24,410 bases of DNA, from NCBI GenBank assembly GCA_047971685.1, contig JBKDZW010000112.1, positions 1 through 24,410 of the forward strand, in the 5' to 3' direction. Each line of letters starts with the position of its first letter. Positions within the stretch are counted from its first letter, which is position 1. The notes beneath the pieces are model-generated. The model was not told the DNA's origin. It saw only the letters and a list, made by a program, of their open reading frames with translations, and made no database searches. The position numbers and the translations under genes were made by a program. Source of the DNA: JAJXWB01 sp047971685. Lineage in GTDB: Bacteria; Pseudomonadota; Alphaproteobacteria; Rhizobiales; Beijerinckiaceae. Shown in pieces: positions 15,018-21,294 of this stretch.

Positions 15018-15908
15018 ATGCGCGTCGTCGTCACGGGCCTTGCCGGCCAGGTCGTTTCTTCCATGATCGAGCGCGCGCCGCGCGAGGTCGAACTGATCGC
15101 GCTGGGGCGCCCGCAGCTCGACCTTGCCCATCGCGACGCCGTGCTGGCGAGCCTGCGCGCGGCGCGCTGCGACGTGATCGTCAACGCCGCCGCCTATACA
15201 GCCGTCGACAAGGCCGAAAGCGAGCCCGATCTCGCCATGCGCATCAACGGCGACGGCGCGGGCTTTGTCGCCGAAATCGCCGCCGAACTCGGCGCGCCGC
15301 TGCTGCATCTGTCGAGCGATTACGTATTCGACGGCGCGCTCGGGCGTCCCTACCGCGAGGACGACGCGACCCACCCCACCGGGGCCTATGGCCGCTCCAA
15401 ACTTGCAGGCGAACAGAAGGTCGCGGCGGCCTGCGACAACCACGCGATCCTGCGCACCTCCTGGGTCTACAGCCCGTTCGGCAATAATTTCGTGAAGACC
15501 ATGCTGCGGCTTGGCGAGACCCGAGCCGAGATCGGCGTCGTCGCCGACCAGATCGGCAATCCCACGAGCGCAATCGACATTGCCGACGCGCTGTTTGCGA
15601 TCGCCCGGCGCATGCGCACGGATTCTTCGCCCGACCTGCGCGGCGTATTTCACATGAGCGGCGCGGGCGAGGCGAGCTGGGCCGATTTCGCCGAACATGT
15701 TTTCGCGCAGGCCGCCGGACACGGACGCGCCCCGGTCGCCGTCAAGCGCATCGCCAGCGCCGCCTATCCAACGCCAGCCAGACGCCCGGCCAATTCGCGG
15801 CTCGACAACGGGCGGATAAAAGCCGCCTTCGACATAGCCCTGCCGGACTGGCGGCAATCGAGCGAGGCCTGCGTGGCGCGCCTTTGCAGGGAATATGGGC
15901 GCCTTTGA
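15018..15908 (+). CDS. rmlD: dTDP-4-dehydrorhamnose reductase
   Basis: Reduces dTDP-4-dehydro-L-rhamnose to dTDP-L-rhamnose with NAD(P)H, the last step in making the rhamnose donor for surface polysaccharides; cytoplasmic. The 296-residue protein begins MRVVVTGLAGQV, the RmlD form of the nucleotide-binding loop, then has NAAAYTAVDKAE, LSSDYVFDG, and the catalytic YGRSK (Tyr and Lys of Y-x3-K), and WVYSPFGNNFVKTML near residues 152-167. It stands alone, with no rmlA, rmlB or rmlC in the window, so the rest of the pathway must be elsewhere. Its stop lies immediately before the tRNA-flank copy that marks the left island boundary. Confidence 0.95.
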   Translation: MRVVVTGLAGQVVSSMIERAPREVELIALGRPQLDLAHRDAVLASLRAARCDVIVNAAAYTAVDKAESEPDLAMRINGDGAGFVAEIAAELGAPLLHLSSDYVFDGALGRPYREDDATHPTGAYGRSKLAGEQKVAAACDNHAILRTSWVYSPFGNNFVKTMLRLGETRAEIGVVADQIGNPTSAIDIADALFAIARRMRTDSSPDLRGVFHMSGAGEASWADFAEHVFAQAAGHGRAPVAVKRIASAAYPTPARRPANSRLDNGRIKAAFDIALPDWRQSSEACVARLCREYGRL

Positions 15909-15999
15909 ACGCAAAACTGCCGAAATCGCCTGTTTTTAGCGATCTCCTGGCATTGCCCGGCTGCTTTGGATGAGAAAACGGCGCCAGGGGCGGCATCAC
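15909..15999. repeat. Diverged copy of the tRNA-Phe 3' end and terminator (att-like)
   Basis: This stretch aligns, roughly 70% by eye with small gaps, to 21070-21165. Shared blocks are ACGCAAAA, CCGAAATC, CTTTTT/TGTTTTT loops, a GCTTTGG/GGTTTGG block, GAAAA, and CCAGGGGCGG followed by ATC, the last being the T-arm/acceptor end of the tRNA on the minus strand. The hairpin at 15922-15946 corresponds to the tRNA terminator stem and shows an A-T to G-C compensatory change. It is the best candidate for the displaced half of a tRNA attachment site. Confidence 0.55.
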
Positions 16000-16051
16000 A
16001 TATAACGCATAATGCGCTGTTTTCTATATATTTTCATAGCCCCAAAAAATT

Positions 16052-16071
16052 ATACCAACAAATATACCAAC
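16052..16071 (+). repeat. Paired ATACCAAC motifs at left island boundary
   Basis: ATACCAAC occurs at 16052-16059 and 16064-16071, the second followed by GCCC. The same octamer followed by ACGCCC is at 21041-21048 at the other end, where a related inverted pair also occurs. Integrase arm or core sites are one explanation. Confidence 0.4.
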
Positions 16072-16247
16072 GCCCAGACCATTCTGTTTCATCTGGTTGC
16101 TGTCGCAGAGCGGGCTCTTGCGGCAAGACGTGTCTTGTTGCGTTGAGACCAACGGTCTTCTCACGGCGTCTTGTTGATTTTGCACAAGTTGCATCCCAAA
16201 CCGGCGACCACCCCGTCAAATCGATCTGCAAGCCAAATTTTGAGCGC

Positions 16248-16285
16248 TTGACATTTTTGCGAAACGTTACTTCAATAATTGAAGT
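16248..16285 (+). promoter_or_regulatory. HxlR operon promoter with overlapping palindromic operator
   Basis: TTGACA (16248-16253) is a perfect -35 and, after 17 nt, TTCAAT (16271-16276) is a 4/6 -10. The -10 lies inside ACTTCAA-TAA-TTGAAGT (16269-16285), a perfect 7+3+7 palindrome. A dimeric winged-helix regulator bound there would block RNA polymerase, so autorepression by the HxlR protein encoded 17 nt downstream is the simplest reading. Confidence 0.65.
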
Positions 16286-16301
16286 TAAGAGGCCCCTGCC
16301 C

Positions 16302-16925
16302 ATGAAACCAAAATCCTTCGCCGGAATGCGCTGCTCGATTGCAGGCGCGCTGGAATTGATCGGGGACCGTTGGTCGCTGCTGCTGATCCGCGACCTGCTG
16401 CTCGGTCTGCGGCGCTACGACGATCTGCGCGCGAGCACGGGCATTCCCGACGCGACGCTGGCGGCGCGTCTCAAGCATCTTCAGGCACAAGGGATCATCG
16501 AGCGGGTGCGCTATCAGGAGCGCCCGCCGCGCGACGAATATCGCCTGACGGCGAAGGGACGCGATCTCTGGAAGGTGGGCGTGGCCTTGCGCGAATGGGG
16601 CGACCGCTGGGACGCGACCGGCTTCAACGCCCCCACCGTCGAAACGGTCGACCGCATCACCGGACGCAAGCTGACGCTCGCGCTCATCGATCCGGAAACG
16701 GGCGTGGCGGCGAAGCCCGACCGCATCAGCCTTCGCCCCGGTCCCGGCGCGGACGAAGCCATCCGCGCGCTTCTCGAACATCTCGAAAATGGAGGCGGCA
16801 GAGGAGTCGACAGATCGCGTTTTTTTACGCTTTCCGTAGTCCGTACAGCTATCTGGCGTTCACGCAAGTGCGCGAGATGGGCGTCGAGGTCGCGCTGCTG
16901 CCAATGCAGATCCTCGAAGTCATGA
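16302..16925 (+). CDS. HxlR-family winged-helix transcriptional regulator
   Basis: DNA-binding regulator of the HxlR (DUF24) family. The N-terminal region has the family hallmarks: Cys10 (GMRCSIAGALELIGDRW), LLLIRDLLLGLRRYDDL, then TLAARLKHLQAQGIIERVRY and EYRLTAKGRDL, the wing and following helix. Residues 110-165 extend beyond the basic domain. After about residue 172 the frame runs into the following isomerase coding sequence read out of frame and stops at 16925, so the last 30 residues look spurious. Either the native stop is lost, or a -1 shift at the T7 tract joins this protein to the isomerase domain (175+189 residues). The strong palindromic site upstream suggests it controls its own operon; members of this family often sense quinones, aldehydes or other electrophiles. 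Confidence 0.85.
   Translation: MKPKSFAGMRCSIAGALELIGDRWSLLLIRDLLLGLRRYDDLRASTGIPDATLAARLKHLQAQGIIERVRYQERPPRDEYRLTAKGRDLWKVGVALREWGDRWDATGFNAPTVETVDRITGRKLTLALIDPETGVAAKPDRISLRPGPGADEAIRALLEHLENGGGRGVDRSRFFTLSVVRTAIWRSRKCARWASRSRCCQCRSSKS
16801..16826 (+). promoter_or_regulatory. Candidate -1 frameshift site or non-ATG start at the HxlR/isomerase junction
   Basis: GAGGAG (16801-16806) is 13 nt before T TTT TTT (16820-16826). The heptamer is phased as X-XXY-YYZ in the HxlR frame, and a -1 slip there enters the isomerase frame exactly. An SD-like motif 10-14 nt upstream is the known stimulator arrangement in dnaX-type frameshifting. The same GAGGAG is also 7 nt before an in-frame ATC at 16814, so it could instead be an SD for an unusual start. 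A miscounted T (eight instead of seven) would produce the same picture. Confidence 0.45.
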
Positions 16926-17395
16926 AGATCGTCGGCAACACGCCGACGACGATCACCTGCGCCGCGAAGGGCCGCTATGCGCGCGTCGATCTGGCGCGCT
17001 GGGCGCAGCGCTATCGCATCCCGTTCAATCCGTCTGATATGCGCGAGAACGACGGCGACGCCTGTTCCCGCGCCGTGCTTGCGGCACGCGACGCTGCGGA
17101 GGCCGACGCGATCACGCTGGCGCTCTACCGCGCCGGCTGGAGCGAAGCGAAACCGCTTGCAACGAGAGCAGACATTCTGGCGGCCATGGCTGCGGCAGGC
17201 ATCGATCCCGCTCCAATCGCCGCGCGGATCGATACGCCGGAAACCGTCGCGCAGCTCGCGGCCAACACGAAGAAGGCGGCGGAACGCGGCGTGTTCGGGT
17301 CGCCCACAATGTTCGTCGGCGACGCCATGTTCTTCGGAAACGATCGCCTCGACTTTCTGCGTGAACATCTCGCGCAACTGGAGGAAACGGCATGA
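16814..17395 (+). CDS. HCCA isomerase/DsbA-family protein lacking a normal start codon
   Basis: A second kappa-GST/HCCA-isomerase-like protein, about 193 residues from the ATC at 16814. The first strand and active site read IAFFYAFRSPYSYLAF with the typical Ser-Pro and Tyr; later GVFGSPTMFV supplies the cis-Pro loop and MFFGNDRLDFL the conserved C-terminal helix. There is no ATG, GTG or TTG in frame near the expected N terminus. ATC has a perfectly placed GAGGAG, so options are initiation at ATC, a -1 frameshift fusion from the HxlR gene, or a sequencing/mutational change. The stop overlaps the ATG of the next SDR gene by 4 nt (ATGA), showing tight translational coupling in the operon. Confidence 0.75.
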   Translation: MAFFYAFRSPYSYLAFTQVREMGVEVALLPMQILEVMKIVGNTPTTITCAAKGRYARVDLARWAQRYRIPFNPSDMRENDGDACSRAVLAARDAAEADAITLALYRAGWSEAKPLATRADILAAMAAAGIDPAPIAARIDTPETVAQLAANTKKAAERGVFGSPTMFVGDAMFFGNDRLDFLREHLAQLEETA

Positions 17396-18093
17396 GCCAG
17401 TCAACGACCAAGCCTCTCGCCCTCGTCACGGGCGTCGGGCCGGGAACAGGCGCCGCCGTAGCGCGCCGCTTCGCCGACGGCGGCTATCGCGTGGCCATGC
17501 TGGCGCGCGACGAAGCGCGCCTTGCCGCGCTGGCGACGGAAATTCCCGACTCCCTCGCCGTCCCCTGCGACGTGACCGACGCCGCCGCGCTCGAGCGCGT
17601 GGTTGCGGCGCTCGGGCAACCCAAGATCGTCGTCCACAATGCGGTCGGCGGCGCCTTTGGCTCTTTCATGAAGGTCGACGCCGAGACGCTCCGGCGCAAT
17701 TTCGAAACGAACACGATGGCGCTGTTTCATCTGGCCCGCCTGACGGCGCCGGCGATGGTCGAGGCGGGAGAGGGCGCCATCATCGTAACCGGCAACACGT
17801 CGGCGCAGCGCGGCAAGGCCAATTTCGCGGGATTTGCGCCGACCAAGGCGGCCCAACGCATTCTCGCGGAATCGCTTGCGCGCGATCTCGGACCAAAAGG
17901 CGTTCACGTCGCCTATCTCGTGATCGACGCGGTAATCGACGTGCCCTGGCAGCGCGAGCGGATGCCGGACGCCAAGGACGATTTCTTCATCTCGCCGAAA
18001 TCCATCGCCGCAGAAGTCTATCACCTCGCACATCAACCGCGCGACGCCTGGTCGTTCCTGGCCGAAGTGCGGCCGTTCCACGAACCATGGTGA
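17392..18093 (+). CDS. SDR-family protein without the catalytic Tyr
   Basis: A 233-residue classical-SDR-length protein. The Rossmann loop reads TGVGPGTG (13-20), the NNAG motif is altered to HNAVGG, and the active-site pair Y-x3-K is F148-x3-K152 (FAPTK). Many alphaproteobacterial SDRs of this subgroup keep the fold and Lys but have Phe in place of Tyr, so the usual proton relay is missing and substrate is unpredictable. The C-terminal LAHQPRDAWSFLAEVRPF is typical of the subgroup. It overlaps the isomerase stop by 4 nt and the thioesterase start by 7 nt, so it is in the middle of a compact operon. Confidence 0.85.
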   Translation: MSQSTTKPLALVTGVGPGTGAAVARRFADGGYRVAMLARDEARLAALATEIPDSLAVPCDVTDAAALERVVAALGQPKIVVHNAVGGAFGSFMKVDAETLRRNFETNTMALFHLARLTAPAMVEAGEGAIIVTGNTSAQRGKANFAGFAPTKAAQRILAESLARDLGPKGVHVAYLVIDAVIDVPWQRERMPDAKDDFFISPKSIAAEVYHLAHQPRDAWSFLAEVRPFHEPW

Positions 18094-18548
18094 ACGACAT
18101 GAACAACCTCGGACATGCAGCCCTCGACGGGCTCGAACAAATCCGCGCCTTGATGGCCAGCGGCCGCGAAGCGCCGATGATCAAGACGCTCGGCCTGAAA
18201 CTGACCGAGATCGAGCGCGGTCACGCGGTCTTCGTCGGGACGCCTGACCACAGCGTCTATAATCCGCTCGGCGCGGTACACGGCGGCTATGCCGCGACCT
18301 TGCTCGACAGCGCATGCGGCATCGCCGTCCATTCGCAACTCGGGCCAGGGCGCGGTCACACCACGCTCGAATTGAAGGTCTCCTATCTGCGCGGCCTTAG
18401 CGACAAGAGCGGGGAGGTGCGCGCTGTCGGGCGCGTCACGTCCATCGGGCGGCGCGCGGCCTTCGCCGAGGCGACGCTGCACGACGCCAGCGGACGCCTG
18501 TGCGCCACTGCGACTTCGACGCTGCTGCTGTTCGATCTCGAAAGCTAG
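18087..18548 (+). CDS. PaaI-family hotdog thioesterase
   Basis: A 153-residue hotdog-fold acyl-CoA thioesterase-like protein. The diagnostic NPLGAVHGGYAATLLDSA (about 59-76) contains the HGG of the PaaI group, and TTLELKVSYLRG supplies the next strand. Studied members hydrolyse aryl- or medium-chain acyl-CoA thioesters. ATG at 18087 overlaps the preceding SDR stop; ATG at 18099 is equally possible, and neither has a clear SD. Together with the SDRs and isomerase-like protein, it suggests an operon that handles an acyl-CoA or aromatic intermediate, but the substrate cannot be read from the sequence. Confidence 0.9.
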   Translation: MVNDMNNLGHAALDGLEQIRALMASGREAPMIKTLGLKLTEIERGHAVFVGTPDHSVYNPLGAVHGGYAATLLDSACGIAVHSQLGPGRGHTTLELKVSYLRGLSDKSGEVRAVGRVTSIGRRAAFAEATLHDASGRLCATATSTLLLFDLES

Positions 18549-18600
18549 GCGCGGCGCTCGCATGAACAGCGCCGAAGCCCGCATGTTCAAGGACACCCAC

Positions 18601-19836
18601 ATGGTTGAACACGACGACCCCTCGGTGTCGCTCCGGCCTACGCTGTCGCTGCTCGCGATCCTGGCGTCGCTTGCTGCGCTCGGAACTTTGGCGACGAATA
18701 TACTGCTTGCCTCGCTGCCCGGCATCGCCGCCTCGTTCGGCGTTCCGACGGCCGCCACCGGCGCGATGATGAGCGCGTTCTTCGCGACTTTCGCCATCGG
18801 CCAGCTCGCGGTCGGCCCCGTGTCGGATCGTTACGGCCGTCGCCCGATCATATTGGCCGGGCTCGCTGTCTTCATCGCAGGCAGCCTGCTCTGCGCCGTC
18901 GCGACGACACTGCCGGTCATCGTCGCCGGACGCATCGTGCAGGCGATCGGCGTCTGCGCGTCGTCCGTGCTGTCGCGCGCGATCGCCCGCGACCTGTTTT
19001 CCGGCGCCGAACTGGCCCGCGTGCTCTCCTTCATTATGGTGGCGATGGCGGCGGCGCCTGGATTCTCGCCGCTGATCGGCAGCGGGCTCGATTACGCATT
19101 CGGTTGGCGATCGACCTTCATCGCCGTCGCGACGTTCGGACTTGCGCTGGCGATCGCCTATTCCGTGTCCGTCGGCGAAACGCATTGCGGCGCGCGCGGC
19201 AATCTCGATCTGGCCGAGATCCTGCGTGGTTATTTCGCGCTCCTGCGCGACCGCCGGTTCATCGTCCCCGCCGCCAGCGTCTCGTTTGTGATCGGCGGGC
19301 TGTTCGCCGTCTTCACCGTGACGCCTGCGATTCTCGTCGACGGCCTCGGATTCTCGCCCCTTTCCTTAAGCCTGTTCTACGCGGGAACGGTCTTCGTCGT
19401 CTTCGGCGCAGGTTTTCTGGCGCCGCGTCTCGCCCAACGTCGCGGCCTCGCGGCAGTGACAGGATACGGCCTCGCCATCGCATGCGCGGGTTGCGTTCTG
19501 ATGGCGTTGCTGGCTCTCGCCGGCTTCCGCAATTTCGCCGCCTATCTCCTGCCGATGCTGGTCTTCCTGTTCGGGATGGGCACGGCCAATCCAATCGGCA
19601 CGGCGCTGACCTTGTCGCCGTTCGGCGAACGTGCGGGCTCTGCGTCGGCGCTGCTTGGATTCCTCCAGATGGCGATCGCGGCGCTGGCGATCGTCGTCGC
19701 GACCGCGTTGCCGACGACGGCCTTCCTCGCCCTGTCGCTCGTGCTGGCGGCAGCGACTACGGCGGGATTGCTAATCTTCCTTTTCCGGGCGCGCCCATCG
19801 GGCTTCACCCACTCGACCATGCGTCAGCCCTTGTAG
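18601..19836 (+). CDS. MFS transporter, Bcr/CflA drug-resistance type
   Basis: A 411-residue inner-membrane transporter with a hydrophobicity pattern fitting 12 membrane segments. The conserved loop after segment 2 reads GPVSDRYGRRPIILAG (about 72-87), the MFS motif A, and the segment with GRIVQAIGVCASSVLSRAIARDL is characteristic of the Bcr/CflA proton-driven drug efflux group. I chose ATG at 18601 because AAGGA lies 7 nt upstream; in-frame ATGs at 18562 and 18583 would add 13 or 7 polar residues. It follows the thioesterase gene by about 50 nt. Export of the compound sensed by the HxlR regulator is a reasonable but unproved role. Confidence 0.9.
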   Translation: MVEHDDPSVSLRPTLSLLAILASLAALGTLATNILLASLPGIAASFGVPTAATGAMMSAFFATFAIGQLAVGPVSDRYGRRPIILAGLAVFIAGSLLCAVATTLPVIVAGRIVQAIGVCASSVLSRAIARDLFSGAELARVLSFIMVAMAAAPGFSPLIGSGLDYAFGWRSTFIAVATFGLALAIAYSVSVGETHCGARGNLDLAEILRGYFALLRDRRFIVPAASVSFVIGGLFAVFTVTPAILVDGLGFSPLSLSLFYAGTVFVVFGAGFLAPRLAQRRGLAAVTGYGLAIACAGCVLMALLALAGFRNFAAYLLPMLVFLFGMGTANPIGTALTLSPFGERAGSASALLGFLQMAIAALAIVVATALPTTAFLALSLVLAAATTAGLLIFLFRARPSGFTHSTMRQPL

Positions 19837-19879
19837 CGGCTTTCGGCGCGCGTCAGCCTCTTCTCAACATTGTGCAGGA

Positions 19880-20662
19880 ATGGATGCCGTCATGAACGAA
19901 CGCGAAGCGAACGCAGCACGGGACGTAGCGCTCATCGTCGGCGGCGGGCCCGGCATTAGCGCCAGTTGCGCGCGACTGTTCGCGGCAAACGGGTTCAAGG
20001 TCGCAATAGCCGCGAGAGACTGCGACAAACCGGCTTTGCTGAACCTCGAGAAGGACCACGGCGTGCGCCGCTATTCCTGCGACGCGAGCAATCCGGCCGC
20101 CGTGGAAACGTTGTTCCGGGAGGTCGTCCAGGAGATCGGGCCGCCGAGATTGGTCGTGCACAATATCGACGGGCGAGTCGCCGGCATTTTCGGGAAGAAG
20201 ATCACCGAAGCCGATCCGGAGATGGCGTTCGCAACGATCCGCAATGCGGCCTTCAGCGCATTTCTCGTAGGCCAGCAAGCCGCCCGTTGCATGCGCGAGA
20301 ACGCACCCAATCATCATGGCGTGAGAGGCACGATCGTTTTCACGAACGCGAGCGCGGCGCTCAAGGGGTTTCCTTCAAGCGGCGCCTTTGCGATGGCCTG
20401 TCACGCCAAGACCGGGCTTGCGCAGAGCATGGCGCGGGAACTGGCGCCGCTGGGCATTCACGTGGCGAATGCGCCGATCGACGCTGCGATCGGCTTTACG
20501 CAGGAGGACGGCACACGCGCGCATCGTCGGGCGGGCGCGACGGTCGACGACAACATGGCCGACCCCGATCGCATTGCCGAGGTCTATCTGCAATTGCATC
20601 GCCAGCACCGCTCGACATGGGCATTCGAGATCGTCCTTCGGCCCTGGACCGAGAAGTGGTGA
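19880..20662 (+). CDS. Second SDR-family protein, catalytic Tyr absent
   Basis: A 260-residue SDR-like protein. The nucleotide loop reads VGGGPGIS (20-27); the NNAG position reads HNIDG. At the active site Lys177 is kept in FAMACHAKTG, but the residue four before it is Ala173, so the Y-x3-K pair is lost. ARELAPLGIHVANAPIDAAIG follows in the normal place. Compared with the first SDR of this operon it has a different N terminus and an extra segment near 138-150, so it is a distant paralogue, not a recent duplicate. ATG at 19880 or 19892 may be used; AGGA is 0 or 12 nt away, so neither is ideal. Confidence 0.82.
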   Translation: MDAVMNEREANAARDVALIVGGGPGISASCARLFAANGFKVAIAARDCDKPALLNLEKDHGVRRYSCDASNPAAVETLFREVVQEIGPPRLVVHNIDGRVAGIFGKKITEADPEMAFATIRNAAFSAFLVGQQAARCMRENAPNHHGVRGTIVFTNASAALKGFPSSGAFAMACHAKTGLAQSMARELAPLGIHVANAPIDAAIGFTQEDGTRAHRRAGATVDDNMADPDRIAEVYLQLHRQHRSTWAFEIVLRPWTEKW

Positions 20663-20749
20663 TGCATCGCCATCGCGCGGCGTAGGGCGGTCTCGATCAG
20701 ACATCCTCTCGCACGCCTTTGCTTGCCCCAGAAGCAGGAATAGTCACCC

Positions 20750-20974
20750 ATGAAAGCCTTCATTCTCGACCGCTACGGCAAGAAGCAGACGCTTCGGCTC
20801 GGCGAAATGTCCGCTCCGCAAGTCGCCCCTGATGAGGTGCTGGTCGAAGTGAAGGCCGCCGGGCTCAACCTACTCGATTCCAAGATCCGCGACGGCGCGT
20901 TCAAATTGATTTTGCCCTACAAGCCGCCGCTCGTGCTTGGGCACGATCTTGCGGGGGTGGCGGAGCGGATTTGA
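20750..20974 (+). pseudogene. Truncated MDR alcohol dehydrogenase / quinone oxidoreductase
   Basis: Only the N-terminal 74 residues remain of a medium-chain dehydrogenase that normally has about 320-340. The visible part is the start of the GroES-like domain: MKAFILDRYGKK, then PDEVLVEVKAAGLNLLDSKIRDG and the GHDLAGV turn. Homology ends after VAERI, where a TGA occurs. The sequence that follows (AT-richer, repeat-bearing) is unrelated, so the 3' part was removed when the island border formed. AGGAA lies 9 nt before the ATG, so a peptide could still be made but would lack the cofactor domain. Confidence 0.85.
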
Positions 20975-20993
20975 ATGTCGGTGAGAGCCATGC

Positions 20994-21048
20994 TGGTATA
21001 GCCGGTGTTGGTAGAGCGCCCTACCAACGAATTGGGCCGCATACCAAC
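20994..21048. repeat. Inverted and direct repeats at right island boundary
   Basis: GTTGGTAG (21007-21014) and CTACCAAC (21021-21028) form a perfect 8-bp stem with a 6-nt loop. Flanking TGGTAT (20994-20999) and ATACCAAC (21041-21048) make an outer, imperfect arm pair. The ATACCAAC motif also occurs twice at 16052-16071. Taken with the truncated gene, it marks a recombination joint. Confidence 0.5.
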
Positions 21049-21074
21049 ACGCCCAAATGGACGGCTTTGGACGC

Positions 21075-21110
21075 AAAAATGGCCGAAATCACTTCTTTTT
21101 CAGTGATTTC
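21075..21110 (-). terminator. Intrinsic terminator of tRNA-Phe
   Basis: On the minus strand GAAATCACT/AGTGATTTC form a perfect 9-bp stem (21110-21102 with 21093-21085, 8-nt loop), 33 nt after the CCA end. TTTTT (21079-21075) follows after a short GC spacer, somewhat further from the stem than ideal. Confidence 0.65.
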
Positions 21111-21142
21111 TGGATGTTTCTGGACTGGTTTGGTTGGGAAAA

Positions 21143-21218
21143 TGGTGCCCAGGGGCGGAATCGAACCACCGACACTGCGATTTTCAGTCGCATGCTCTAC
21201 CAACTGAGCTACCTGGGC
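21143..21218 (-). tRNA. tRNA-Phe (anticodon GAA)
   Basis: The 76-nt gene reads 5' GCCCAGG with 3' CCTGGGC, a perfect 7-bp acceptor stem, followed by discriminator A and encoded CCA. The D arm is GCTC-AGTTGGTA-GAGC, the anticodon arm TGCGA-CTGAAAA-TCGCA with GAA at positions 34-36, and the T arm has loop TTCGATT. All expected identity elements of a bacterial tRNA-Phe are present. Its 3' side faces the putative island, consistent with use as an attachment site. Confidence 0.97.
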
Positions 21219-21294
21219 GCGGCCGGCGAACCGGCGCGTGGGGTGTATAGAAAGCCCCGCCGCGCTTGGCAAGTTCTTTTGCCGGCTCGTCCGT

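Larger units (their letters stand above)
15909..16301. other. 393-bp intergenic region at left island boundary
   Basis: Low-GC compared with its neighbours. In order it holds the diverged copy of the tRNA-Phe 3' flank (15909-15999), CGCATAATGCG (16006-16016), two ATACCAAC motifs (16052-16071), the palindrome CAAGACGTGTCTTG (16124-16137), a direct repeat GTCTTGTTG (16132-16140 and 16168-16176), and the HxlR promoter/operator. Frames open across this area show no family resemblance. Confidence 0.55.
15976..21142. mobile_element. Probable 5.2-kb genomic island at tRNA-Phe
   Basis: The block lies between the complete tRNA-Phe gene and the degraded copy of its 3' flank, the arrangement expected for site-specific integration into a tRNA 3' end. 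It contains one plus-strand operon of HxlR regulator, isomerase-like protein, two SDRs, thioesterase, MFS exporter and a truncated alcohol dehydrogenase at the far end, unlike the housekeeping genes on both sides. No integrase or transposase is inside, so it would be a remnant. The tRNA copies differ a lot, so either the event is old or the att regions came from different hosts. Ordinary duplication plus insertion is an alternative. Confidence 0.45.

Noticed and set aside
14538..15914. 458-residue minus-strand frame opposite rmlD and its upstream repeats
   Set aside because: Shadow frame; rmlD has complete catalytic motifs on the other strand and this frame runs through the hairpin repeats.
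16034..16303. 89-residue minus-strand frame in the left island border
   Set aside because: No SD, no family match; it covers the HxlR promoter/operator in reverse. A transposase remnant was considered but nothing supports it.
20994..21060. Possible second tRNA because GTTGGTAGAGC matches a D arm
   Set aside because: No acceptor or T arm can be built around it, and GTTGGTAG pairs instead with CTACCAAC as a simple inverted repeat.
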